A DNA stretch of 64,000 nt. Source: Acanthamoeba sp. SK_2022b. Lineage: Eukaryota > Discosea > Longamoebia > Acanthamoebidae. The DNA lies in the NCBI GenBank assembly GCA_027943245.1, contig JANDJZ010000017.1, positions 1 through 64,000 on the forward strand. The letters are read 5' to 3'. Shown in pieces: positions 1 to 13,811 of the stretch. Every line of letters starts with the position of its first letter. Position 1 is the first letter of the stretch. The notes under the pieces were generated by a model. It saw only the letters and a list, made by a program, of their open reading frames with translations. It did not search any database and had not been told where the DNA came from. The translations under genes were made by a program, and so were the position numbers.

Positions 1-3000
1 CGGCCGATGTTGTAGATGAGCTCCTCCAGCTTCTCGCCCTGGCCTTGGTGGTACTGGTGGCGCAGCTTGATCGTCACCACCTTGGAATGCGACACACGAT
101 CCAACCGGATCACGCGCTGCTCGTGGAAGAACTCCAACGCATTGGAGAGCCCCTCCGTCGACAACGCTTCCATGAAGCTCAGCTCTCCGCTGTAGTACTG
201 CGCCATCGAGAACACCCTGCGTGCGCGCATGAGTGATGAGTGCGTGTGTGCGTGAAACGATGATGAGGTGGTCGAGATACCTGACTCGCTCAAGGAAGTT
301 GTTCTTCTCCATGATGATGCTGGGCAGGAGGCTCTTGAAGGCGTTGATGACGAGCCAGTAGGAGTCGACAAAGGGCCAAAAGAGGGAGCACAGGAAGAGG
401 AACATCTCCTGAGCGTCCTCCGAGGCCTGGATGGAGACCATCGTCGGCGACTCCTCGTCCTCTCGCTCCTCCTCGGGCAGCGCCGTTCGGGCGACCTGCT
501 CCTGCTTGAGGATGCCGCGTTCCTGCATCTGGTTCAGCGTCTGCTCAAAGTTGACCTCGATGTCCGGCGATGGCTTGTAGATGAACTCCTGCGACCCGAA
601 ACGCGATCGCGTGATCGCGTGATGAGATGCAAGAAGGGCGACGTGGCGATCGAGGGCAGGGGCGGGAACGCACCAGCTTGAGGAGCTGTGAAACGAATCG
701 CACGTCGTTGAGCAGATCACGCTTGTTGACTTTGAACTTGGAGATGTCCTCGGGCTGGACAAGTGAGCAGGGAGGCGGGTGAGTCTACGACGACAGCGAC
801 AATGACGATGAAGATGGGCAGGCATGAGAATGGGAGGGGGGGAGGCAAGGATTACCTGCGCCACTCGGATGTGAGGTTTGATGGAAGCATAGAGAGCTGT
901 CGACACGATGCCCTCCAGCACGAACCAATGGATGATCGAATTCTTGTAGAAGGTCAACTCCAGCCTACCGCAGCACGAGATCTACCCGTCAGAGTCATGC
1001 ACTTGCGGTCAAGTGGCGCGTGGTAGAGGGAGGGAGCTCCCTGTACCGTTGCTTTGGCTGGTAGACAGTCTCGTGTGTGCCCTGCTTGTGCTTTTCCACC
1101 AGGCTACCGAGCACGTTCAGCGCGTTTTCCGTGATGCGGAGGGCGTTGATCTTGTCCTCCTGTGTGGTCAAATACAAATGCGAGCACACTATGAGCAAGT
1201 CTGCTCCTGGAGACCGCGATGGGGCGAGAGCGCTAGTGATACCTTGAGGGAGGCGACGAAGCCGCCGCGCTCGACGATCATCTGGCGCAGTTGAAGGACC
1301 TTGTTGCGTAATTGAGTGATGGGCAGGCCGCGACCAGTGTGTGAGAGGAGAGCCGTGGCGACCAGCGCGGTGGGCCGAGCCACCGTCACCTTGTTGCACT
1401 CGTAGAGCACCCTAGACAGCCCCCGCGCCGCCCAACGCTGGCCAATCAGTACACGTCTCACCGCCAGCGTGTGGGTGGGGGGGGGACAGCAAAGGCGACC
1501 CGCGCTGGGCGTGAGAAAGAGGAGGCGCACCGGTAGGCCAGAGCCGAGACGAGACGCCGCACGACGGGGTCGTCGGGCCCATGCTCAGCCCGCATTTGGT
1601 GTCGGACGTACTGGTTGGCGATGAACTGCTTGACCGAGATGGCATCGCCTGCGGGGGGGGGGGCAAAGACGGTTTGTGGGCACAACGCCGATCACAAGAT
1701 GGAAAAGGGAGCACCGAGGGATACCAATGTTGACGTCGACGCGTCCAAACTTGAACTTGAGGAGACGCGCCGCGCGAATGACGCCGGCGACGGTTTCGGG
1801 CTCCTTCTGTCCGCCCAGCAGCTCCTTCTTGTAGGCCTCGCCTTCAATCACCTGCGACCGGTCAGCGCGTCTTCAATAACGGGCTTGGGGGGGGGGGGTA
1901 GGTGACTTGCCTTGTCGTAGGAGATGGCCACGGGCACGATCATGGCGTCGTCGACTTGGCCTTCGAGAACGGTGTTGGTGATGACGGACATCATGCCCAT
2001 CTTGGGTCGCAGCACCTTGCCGCTGCGGCTGCGCCCTCCCTCGATGAAGAACTCCAGTACCGAAGCTGCAAGCCACCGCGCAATCCATCGCAGGTGCTGA
2101 CGTAAGCGCCTGGCCGTGTGCTCCCCGTGCAGAGGCGGTGGACGTACATTCGTTAAGAATCTGTTCGACATAGCAACGGAAGAGCAACGAATAGAGCGGG
2201 TCGCCGGCAAACTCGCGCCGAATGAAGAACGCTCCTGCTCGCCTGGTTGCCGCACGCGCAGAAGCACCATAACAGGAGGGAAGAGAGAGAGAGAGAAAGC
2301 GCTTGTTGTGAGAATTAAGCGCGGACAAAGGAGAGCGCAGTGGGGCAGCGCACCTGAAGAGATATCCAACGATCGGGATGTTGAGATTGTCCCCGGCGGC
2401 GATGTAGGGCAGAGGAAGGTTGTAGTGGAAGCAGATGATGGACATGACGATGTAGTCAATATGCGACTTGTGCGTGGGGACGAGCACCACAGGCACACCT
2501 TTCTCTTCCAACTCTTTGACCTGCGCCATGTCAATAGAAATGAGCGAGGCCATGACCACACGGTTCATGTGGGAGCGCGGAGAGAATGATACCATGCGGA
2601 GGCCTTGGTCATCAACGTGGATGGAGACGAATAGGCGCTTGAGAATTTTCGTCATCACGTACTCGAACGAGCGCGTGATGCGTGAGCTGAAACTGGCAAT
2701 CATGTTGCTGATCATGTCTTCAACGTGTCGCTTGGCTGCTTCCTCCGACATCTTCTTTTCAATCGCATACTTTTGCGTGGCCTGCACCCCGTCACCATTT
2801 TTGTTGGTGAGCAATTATTATTTATTTATTTATTTATTTATTTGTATTTGTTTGATAACTAAAATGAAAATAAATCGTCACAGCAAGTAACAACAATAAT
2901 AGCAAGACGAGGGAGAGGAGAATACCTTGATGACTCGTTCGTCCTTGAGCATCGCGTTCTTGATTATGTTTTCCGTCCGCGGGAAGGGTTCGTGTGCGCC

Positions 3001-3495
3001 TGGCAGATGCTGGTAGCCCGCATAAGCCTTCCACAGGTCGAAGAAGTTGCCCACCAGCCGCCTCACCTTCGACCAATGCGAGAGCGTTAGTGTTACGGAA
3101 GTGCATCACTAAATCACGAAATGCAACTGTTGCATTCCATCACAACGATTTCATTCATCTCCATTCGAGTATCGCCAGCGAGACAAAGAGACATACCACA
3201 AAGTTCTCGCTCTTGATGCGGCGCTGCCTGAACAGGTTCTCATGGGAGTACTCTGCGCGATTAATCCACGAAATTTGAAGATTAGGTTGAGGAGTGAGCC
3301 TATTGTGTGACGCCTACGAAAGGGGTGGGTGCCTGCAGCGTTGAGACGTTGTTGGCCAAGCATCTCTTCTTCTTCGTGGACTGGCGACGCTGACCCATTG
3401 CCGCCTTCGTTATTCTGATGCTCTGCGCTCTGGTTGCTGTCCTGTGTCTTCTCTGCCTCAAGCATGTCGCCCGCATCTGCTGTCACTTCGGCCAT
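1..3495 (-). CDS. Glycerol-3-phosphate/DHAP acyltransferase family protein (3' end outside the window)
   Basis: Acyl-CoA-dependent acyltransferase making lysophosphatidate or acyl-DHAP, the first step of glycerolipid or ether-lipid synthesis. The split gene (about ten or more exons) shows the family blocks in order: HKSHID (the HX4D catalytic motif, about 2450-2475), GDNLNIP, GAFFIRREF, then FIEGGRSRSGK (about 2010-2055) and VPVAISYDK. The following ELLGG...RAARLLKFKFGRVDV block is also typical. The ATG at 3495 opens an acidic, Gln/Asn-rich tail, and splicing around 3320/3255 joins GTHPF to QYSHENLF. The gene runs off the left edge, so the C-terminus is missing. Intermediate between mitochondrial GPAT and peroxisomal GNPAT; I cannot decide which, and see no PTS1 because the end is absent. 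Family call is firm, subfamily is not. Confidence 0.85.
2819..2845. repeat. TTTA/TATT tetranucleotide microsatellite in an intron
   Basis: About seven tandem copies of a TATT unit. They lie in an intron of the minus-strand acyltransferase gene, between the exon ending near KSIVI-type sequence at 2900 and the exon beginning near 2780. AT-only in an otherwise GC-rich gene. Confidence 0.8.
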
Positions 3496-3914
3496 GCTCA
3501 CGCCCACAAGAGTTCGCAGGACGCACAACACCAAGGCAGGAACACGGAACAGACAACGACGCCCTCTGCTTCGGCGTCGTGTTGTTCCACGCGAATACGC
3601 GTATGCCACATTCCAACCAAGATCATACCACGTCGGGAATTTACGATGACTCAACGACGAAAGCCCTAAAACGTGCCTTGCGACAACGATGAGCTTGTAG
3701 TTAGGCCCAACGACCACGTACAGGACGGCGTGGCCAATGCCGTGGAGTCCACGTAGCTTGCCTCAAGCGCCACGGTGGTTGTTCAAGGTGGGCCGTTACT
3801 CGCTGAAGGAGAGATAAAGAAGAGAGGGAGAAGCGAAGTTGCGTAGACAAACATTGTTTTTGAGGCCTCTTCTGAAGCAGAGCGGCACTGAGGGAGCAAC
3901 AGCGTCCGACCGGT
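3496..3914. other. Spacer between the acyltransferase start and the calcium-sensor stop
   Basis: No gene seen. It should hold the promoter and 5' UTR of the acyltransferase and the 3' UTR of the EF-hand gene, both on the minus strand. The open frame reaching 3717 has no ATG upstream of 3495 (its first codon is GTG). Confidence 0.5.
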
Positions 3915-4871
3915 TTAGAACTGCTTGAAGAAGTTGCAGATATCGGGATGCTCCTTGAAGCCCACCTTGAACTCATCCAAATCTATCGTACCGCTCTGCA
4001 AGCAGAAGCAGAACAGAACGAGGAGGTGTGTTAGATGCGCGAGCAGTCGCAGAGCAGCGGGAAAGAGACCCAGAGGGGAAGCGAAGAGCAGAGGGCTCTG
4101 GCGGGCATGTGCGTACCCCGTCAGCGTCGACCTTGGCGAAAATCTCATCGATGATCCTCTGGATTTCAGCCTCGCGAGCCTTGAGCACTTGCTCAGAAGG
4201 AGCAGACATCTTCTTCAACTATGGGTGGAGATGAGAAAAAGAAGGGACGGGAGAGAGCGAAGGGAAGGACATATACCATAGACTTCATCACGAGAATGAG
4301 CATGCGCTCAACCTCCTGCCTGTCGAGTTCTCCATTACCGTCCTCATCAAAGAGCCGGAAGGAGGCTGTGGAAGATCACCCTTGAGACTGGTCTTCGAAA
4401 GAGGCAGAGGGAGGTGGCAAAAGGATTTTACCTTCGAGCTTATCGTCGATGGTGCCGCCAAAGGACACGCCCATAAGCGCCATGTACTCTCGCACATCGA
4501 TCGTGCTGACGAAGCAGGCGCTTTGAGAGAATGAACTTGAAGAAGGAGAACAACATAAAGCGTACCCGCTGCTGTCTTTGTCGAACGATTCAAAGATCGC
4601 CTCTGCGAATTCTCTCTCTGCAGCCCCCTCTTTTGTCATCACGTCAAGGAACTTTTCTTTGGTAATCTGACCATTTTTGCCCTTCTGGCTGTTGAAGGCC
4701 CTGAAGGTGAGGTCGACCTTATCCTTGGGCACTGCAAAAAAACACAATCAATTGATTATGATGATAATGAATCTCCAGGAAACTAGGTGCTGTGGAGGGG
4801 GGGGGCGTACAGTTGTACTTTTTCTTCCACTCCTCGAGATCTCTCTTGGGGATTTGTTGCGCGTTTCCCAT
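3915..4871 (-). CDS. Recoverin/neuronal-calcium-sensor-type EF-hand protein, N-myristoylation consensus
   Basis: Small Ca2+ sensor that probably regulates a membrane-bound partner. Six exons give about 190 residues, the usual size for NCS/recoverin proteins. The ATG at 4871 gives MGNAQQ, a good N-myristoylation signal. EF-hand 1 is degenerate (FNSQKGKNGQ). EF-hands 2, 3 and 4 have complete 12-residue loops: DKDSSGTIDVRE (about residue 71), DEDGNGELDRQE (about 107) and DADGSGTIDLDE (about 161). A dead first hand with three live ones is the NCS pattern. Introns interrupt the loops of hands 2 and 4. Calcineurin B is the main alternative, but the spacing fits NCS better. The stop is TAA at 3915. 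Confidence 0.82.
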
Positions 4872-5022
4872 CGTACAGAATGTGTGTTGTGATTATCTTA
4901 CGTTCTCTATCAAAGGCAGCTTTAGTTTTGGACCACCGTGGACTGGTTCAGCTCAAAAGGCAACCTGAAACGGCTGCAAATTCCGTGCATTCTTCAAAAA
5001 TAAATACGGAGCGCCACACGCG

Positions 5023-6180
5023 TCACGTGTGCATGGTGTGGCCTTGGAGAGAGGGCTGGAGCAGCTGCAGGAATGAACCGCATGTCTTGTCGATGCTGGC
5101 AGTCAGTTTCTCCAAATCGTCGTTGATGCTGTGCACCTTGATGTTCAGATCCTGGAGGACCACACGAAGGTGTGAGAACCCGAGCAGGGAGGATGCGCAG
5201 GTGTATCGGTTCCGGTACCTGCGTGACGTTTCGGACGAGATCCAACTGATGGGAGACCTGCGATACCTCCTTGTGCGTCGACTACACACAACGCACAGTT
5301 GCCAATCAGAGTCGATCATTTCCCTCCCTCTCAGTCGAACGATAGTACCTGGAAGGTATGGTGGAGCTTCGCGTTGATCGTCGTTCGTATGCCTTGGTTG
5401 TGCCGTTGAATCTTGCGTTCGACCGCACTGAGAAGACGCAAATGGTGGTGAGGCAACTTTTCGTTTCTTCGATGAACGAAAGGTCGAGGCAGGTCTCACC
5501 TCTGTTCCTGGATGAGCCCCTTCTTGCGCGTCGTCTTCAGCAGCGGCGCGATGGCGTCGCTGAACGCGCCCAGGGGGGTATACGGCGCAGCGCCCGCCTT
5601 GGCGTCCGCCTAGATGACGATGAACAATCCATTCAACAAACGACTATGAGCGTCAACTGATGAAAGAAGGCCCAATGCGTACACAGAGCGTGCAAGGAGG
5701 TACCGAAGCGTTGGCGCCCGCGGCGGCCTGGGCTGTCTCGAAGCCGGCGGAAGCGTCGCTCCCGCGTCGCTCCTCGCCGTGGTCGACCATTTGGACCTCG
5801 GCACCAACATCGGCGCTGGCCCGAGCGGCGACTTGGGTGCTGCCGCGCTCGATCTCGTCATCCTCCTCTTCCTGCCCAACCCGTGCACAGCATGACACGC
5901 TGCGTGTGAGCAACGTGTGGGTAAACGGTGGTGCAGGTGTTGAGGGAGGACCTCGTCATCTTCGCCATCAAAGACCAGGCCACCGGCAGCCGCGGTCTTT
6001 ACTCGAATCTCTTCACTCAACTCTCCATCGCTCTCATCCACCTCTTCTTCCTCTTCGCTTTCCTCGCCTACACAACTGAAATTTAACAAACTGCATAATC
6101 GATTGGTCACCATCAGATGCGAGAGGAGTATACATACCTTCAATTACATGACCCAGCGGCTTGGCTTCACCTCCTTCCAT
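5023..6180 (-). CDS. Acidic/coiled-coil protein, function not recognised
   Basis: About 240 residues in at least six exons. It starts MEGGEAKPLGHVIEG (ATG at 6180). A strongly acidic stretch (EESEEEEEVDE) and an Ala-rich low-complexity segment follow. The C-terminal half is helical: LGAFSDAIAPLLKTT, then SAVERKIQRHNQGI, THKEVSQVSHQLDLVRN and LNIKVHSINDDLEKLTASI, ending GHTMHT at 5023. Heptad-like spacing suggests a coiled coil of the size seen in BLOC-1/BORC or SNARE-associated proteins, but I cannot place it in a family. It is head-to-head with PPi-phosphofructokinase, 84 nt between start codons. The pyrimidine-rich sequence just upstream ending in AG leaves open a further 5' exon. Confidence 0.55.
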
Positions 6181-6264
6181 CTTGTGCCTTAAAGAGAAAC
6201 AAAAAATAAACAAAAAAAATGAAACCAAAAAATATCACTTCATTGTTTGTCCCTCAACAGAACA
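6181..6264. promoter_or_regulatory. Very short divergent intergenic region
   Basis: Only 84 nt separate two divergent start codons. The interval is A-rich on the plus strand and would have to contain both promoters and both 5' UTRs, unless either gene has an unrecognised upstream exon. The CAACAG just before the phosphofructokinase ATG resembles a 3' splice site. Confidence 0.4.
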
Positions 6265-8990
<2,726 letters not shown>

Positions 8991-9106
8991 GCAGAGTCCC
9001 CTTCGGCCTCGGCCGACCGATCCTTTCTAACCTGGCGCCAGCCCTTGGGTAATAGAGTTTTTTCTAAATTGCTGGTACAGTTTTTATCAAACACCGTCGC
9101 CTTCTT

Positions 9107-12100
9107 CTACACGTTGTTGCTCTCCTGAGCGCCCTCCGCTTTTGGATCTCCCGAGTCCGCCGCACCCTTTCCTTTGTCGTTCTCGGCGCGCCGCTGACGG
9201 AAGAGGGCGCCGCTTCGGAGCTGGTTGACTACCTCATCGATGTTTTGGGGCTTCCCGCCTGGGGGCAGGCCGGGTGGAGGGCCGCCGGGGGGCGCGCCCG
9301 GTGGTGGGCGAGGATTGAATCCTCCTCCTGGCCCCCGATTCTGTCGTGCCTTGAGTTCGGCCTTCTTCATGTTTTCCTCGTGCACTCTCTCGAACGCTGT
9401 TGTGAACGTGTGCAGCTGTATTGGCGTGTGGTGGAGTCAGCCACGTCAAGTCAAGAGGGATGGGGGGAGTAAGAGGAGTCGACAAGGCGCACCATGCCAA
9501 AGAGCTGCTCCGGAGTGCTGGAGATGGGTTCGCCAAAGCGCTCGACGACCCTTTCGAAGTTCTCCTCCATCTCCTTGTAGTCGCTCTCGATGTCGTTGAA
9601 ATCGCCTTGGCAGGAGCTAATGAACTGGAGGATTTGCTGGAGGACAGAAAGACAAGAGGGGCAAACGACTGTGAGCGCAACACTGCATCTCCTCCACTAT
9701 CGAGGGGGGTGTGAGGGGGGTAGAGCACCTGCGTGAACTTTTTGTCGTACTCGTCCTGGTAGACACTATTGGACACGAGGCTCATGGCCTGTTTGCACTG
9801 TGTGAACCCTCGCCTCAGCTGCTCCAAGGCCGCCTTTACGATCTGGAACGACACTCGACAGGCTTGGTGCACGTGCTTGAGCTCCTGCGCGTGTGTATCA
9901 CCGCGCCCATCGTATCATGTGAGCACAGGAGTGGACGCGCCAATGACAAACGGGAGAGCGGTGTTCACCTTTGTGAAGCCCAACAGGTCGGGATACTTCG
10001 TTTGGATGAGAAGGGCCAGGTACTGCAGCAGGTTGCTCTTGTTGTCTGTCGATTTGGTGTCCTGCAGCTTGGTGAGGGCGTCGAGCTTGAATCCGTAAGC
10101 CGCGCCTCGATGAGTGCCGCCGTTGATGTAGTTACCCACGGCCAGCACCACCTCCAGCACGCCCCTGAACTTCTTGCTCTTCTGAACCTCTTCGCACGCC
10201 TCCAGCACAGCGGTGATGTCCTGATGCGTTCGTCGTTCGCGTGTGGTGTCAGATGGCACAACAGATGGGTGAGGTGAGAGTGAGAGTGAGAGCATACTGG
10301 CCGGAGTTCGTCCATCTGTTCGCGGCACTTGAGTTTGAACGCCCACGCCTTGAGTCGCTCGCCGTAGTGGTGGATGTCCTTGATCTCCCAGAAGAACTGC
10401 TCGGCTTTGCCCAGCTTCGCCTTATCTTCGGGGTAGTCCACGATCAAGTCGATCTCCTCTTTCGTGGGCACGAATTCCATCAACTTGAGCACCTGTTGGG
10501 GATAGTGCAAGTGGCGTCGGCCATCAATACACGTGAGTTGGCTGGCTTAGGGCTGGCAATGAGCCGAAGGCGGAAGGGGGAACCTTTTCGTAGTCGAGCA
10601 TGGATTCGTCGAGGGTGAGGATGGCCTTCCGGATGTCCTCGAAGGAGGACTTAAACCGGGACAACATAATGGCTGGGAAGAGAGTTGCCGGTAAGGCGCT
10701 GAGGCGAGGGTGGGGCCAGTCGACAAGGAGTGGTACCGCAGTTGTTGGCCCGCTTCATGTCGATTAGCGTGATGAGCATGTTTTTGGGCTTGGCCAAGGC
10801 CTTGGGAGCCCCCGGTGCCGACACTCTGGGCGAGACAGCGGTGGCTGCGAACATGCTCTCGAGCTCCTGCCTGTCGAATTGCACCTTGTCGTCGTCGACG
10901 CCGGCCCAGAAGCTTTGGTTCACCTGCGATGCGAGAGTGTTGGCGATAGGTCGCCTGAGACCAATCAGCACGCCGTGGGGAGGGCTCGTACGAGGGTAGC
11001 CGGTATCTTGGTCCAGTTGAGGTGCTTGAGCTTAACGTTGGGGTGGACGGCCTTCTTGGGCGGCAACCGGCTCGCGCCGATCGGCATGCCGCCCGGCGGG
11101 GGAGGCGCCATGCCGGGCGGGGGAGGGGCCGCCACGCCTGGAGGCGGAAGGGTAGGGGAGAGCGGCGGAGGCAGGGCCGCCACCGCCATGGCCTTGTTCA
11201 AATCTGTCTTGGGCGCTTCAGCCGCCTCTTTTCCGTCTTTCCCGCCCCCTCCGCCTGGCCCACCGGGGCCGCCTCCACCAGGACCACCTCCACCTCCAGG
11301 CCCTCCACCGCCACCTCCGCCTGGCCCACCGGGGCCGCCTCCGCCTGGCCCACTGCCGCCACCTCCGCCGCCGCCGCCGCCACCTCCTCCTCCACCGCTG
11401 CCACCTCCTCCACCTCCTCCTCCACCGGCACCACCGGCACCACCGGCACCACCGGCACCGCCGCCTCCTCCTCCGCCACCGGCACCGCCACCTCCTCCGC
11501 CAGCACCGCTCATGACGCCTGGAGCTCCCATGCCGAGGCCACTGCTGAGGGCGCGGCTGATGCCCTCCTTAAGCCGCACGTTCTGCTCCTCTCGCTTCTG
11601 GGCCTGCAGCCTCTCGATCTGCTCTAAGAGTTCGGCGTTTTCGCCTTGGGCCCTGCGCACTCGGTTGTTGAGGTTGCGCATCTTGCGCTCGTGCTTGTGC
11701 TTGAGCTCCTCGAGGTCCTGCAAGAGCATCACCTCCACCTCAGTCGCGCCCTCCCGGTCGGCCAGCGACAGATACTGCGACAGCATCGACTCCACCGCCT
11801 CCCATGACTGTTGCCTGTTGACCACACCAGCACGCACACAAAGCATGACCCGAGCGTGTGAGCAGTTACAACGTAGCTTCCACAAATTGCATGATACATC
11901 GGCTACACGAAGGGGCGGAGTGACGGACCCAGAGCTGGTGGAACTGAGCTGCAGCATGTTGCCCATGCTATTGATGAAGGACTGGTAGTAGGGGGTGTCC
12001 TTGACCTGTCGGTAGACGACCTGGAAGATGTCCTCGGGGTTATTCTTGTCGACAGCGCTGGCCTGGGCGGCGCCCAGTCGTCGTTCCTCTTGGGCGTCGT

Positions 12101-13379
12101 GCTGCATCTCCTCCTCAAAGACCTTGAGCTGAGTCTTGAGCTCAGAAGAGGAGATAGCCCAAGTCTCCTTGAAGGAGCGGATGATGTCGAGGAGGCCAAG
12201 GGTTATGAACTCCTTGCGGAGGTCGTGCCGGGTCTTGAGATCCTCGGGGGAGTTAACGATGGAGTTGATGAAGAAGAGGGCGTTGATGAGGAAGGTCACG
12301 TTCTTGTCCTCAGACCGCATGGCCTGCACGAGGCCGTGGAACCGCGTGGGCTCGCGGTGCTCCATGCGGTAGTGGCTCATGGCCTCGAGCACCAGGGGGA
12401 CGCCCTTGGGAGGCACCAGGCACACGAAAGAGAGCAGCTCCAGAGCGGCGCCCTTAATGTGTGTATCGCGCGAGGCCAAGAGGGCGGCCACCTTCTTGGT
12501 GGCCGGGGCGTTCATGAGCTGTGCCAGGCCCGCCGCAGTATTGGCCAGCGCGCGCAGACACTCGAGGCATGCGGCCTGGACCGAGAGGTCGGTGCCTGTC
12601 TGCTGCTTGCGCTGCTTCTCGTGGATGGCCTCCAGCAGCGCGAGCACCCCGCGGAAGGGTTCCCGCACAAACTCTTGCACCCAAGCCTCGTTGGCCTCCC
12701 GCAGCTGGTCCTTGAGCTCGGCCAGCGTCTCCAGCTGTCGGTTGCCCCTCGCCGCCCGCTTTGCTGATGACGAAGACGTCGTCGAGTTCTTCTTGATTTC
12801 CTTGATGAAGTAACCGGGCTCCCCCTTCCTGAACATGCCGTCTTCCATCTTGGACTTTATCGTCAGCGACCGTCGCTTGTTGTCTGACATCCCGTCGCCC
12901 TCATCTTTGTCCCTCCCAAAGAAGCCCTTCTTCTTCTTCTCATCCTTCGTGCTGATGTTCTCCACCTCTGTACTCCTACAGAACATCTCGATTGCCGTCT
13001 CCTCCCGCGTCTTTCGCGTCGTCGCCGTCGTGCCCCGCCGGATCATCGACGACGCCCGTTGTAGCCGCGACTTTGGTCGCGTGTCACGAGTCTGGGCCGC
13101 CGAATCGTCGACGCTGATCGTCGGGGTCTCGATAGGCGACCTATCTCGAAAGGTGTCGCGTTTGAAGGTGGTGACGGTGGGAGTACCACCCGATGTGCTG
13201 CCGTAGGCGCTCCATGAGTTCGATGTGTCTTTAGACTGGATCGATGGTCGTTCGTCATCTCCGCTGCTGTGTGGTTTCGGTGTTGCATCGTTGACGGTCT
13301 TCCTTCTCAAGCTAAAGTGTTGGAAGAAGCCCGACTTCTCTTTCTTCTTCTCCTCCTCTTTTTTCTCTCGTCCGAGCAT
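9107..13379 (-). CDS. Diaphanous-type formin (GBD/FH3, FH1, FH2) with a polyglycine tract
   Basis: Actin nucleator/elongator. The N-terminus is Lys/Glu-rich (MLGREKKEEEKKK) and Ser/Arg-rich. An armadillo-like GBD/FH3 region follows (VREPFRGVLALLEAIH, KGVPLVLEAMSHY, LGLLDIIRSFKETW), then a coiled coil (about 11590-11790). FH1 has only four short proline runs (PPPP) after roughly 80-90 residues that are almost all Gly (about 11250-11510). FH2 begins KLKHLNWTKIP (about 11020) and continues through LMEFVPTKEE, FRGVLEVVLAVGNYING (about 10090-10190) and YQDEYDKKF. The C-terminus is Pro/Gly-rich and basic (GPGGGFNPRPPPGAPP), ending at 9107. An in-frame intron at about 11820-11926 does not interrupt the reading frame. 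Rho-GTPase regulation is inferred from the GBD-like region. Confidence 0.9.
11250..11515 (-). repeat. GGN-codon repeat encoding polyglycine within formin
   Basis: Imperfect GGT/GGC/GGA repetition coding almost pure glycine on the minus strand, with occasional Ala, Ser and Pro. The plus strand of the same stretch reads as polyproline in an open frame; that is a shadow, not a gene. Confidence 0.85.
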
Positions 13380-13811
13380 CTTCTATTTCTTACCTGTTCT
13401 TGTGGCTACCACCCTACCCTCCCTTCCTCGCCCCCAAAGGTCGTCTTGTTCCCTGTTCCTTCTCCGTCCTTCTTCGAACCAACCAGTCCACCCCTTGCCT
13501 GCAGCGAACCACCCCACTCCTTTCACTTGGTAAAGGTTAAGGTGGCCACTCGGCGGTGCGGTGTCCTCGCTTCGTAACTCGAGGGCCGTGGTTTGAAAAA
13601 AGAAAAAAACGCGCTTACCTTTTCTGGCCAGCTTAGCCGAATGGAAAGAAAAGAAAGCGAGCGAACGGAAAGAAAAGCGGAGGGTCGTGTGGGAGACCGG
13701 TCTCACGATGAATGGACATGACCTTGCGCCGCATTGATGCCCGCCAGTCGGCCGGTGAGCCTGCACGCACGCACGTAGACGCATGCACAACACACACAAG
13801 CACGTGAGCCG
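13380..13811. other. Upstream region of formin
   Basis: No gene seen. It should contain the formin promoter and 5' UTR and the 3' UTR of the flavoprotein gene. On the minus strand AAAGGTAAGCGCG near 13620 looks like a good 5' splice site, so formin may have a non-coding first exon. Confidence 0.4.

Noticed and set aside
10879..11988. 369-codon plus-strand frame with long polyproline
   Set aside because: It is the exact complement of the formin polyglycine region. It has no independent family match, and formin exons on the other strand explain the region.
12090..12767. Long plus-strand frame opposite the formin GBD/FH3 exon
   Set aside because: Antisense shadow of a GC-rich exon with no recognisable domains.
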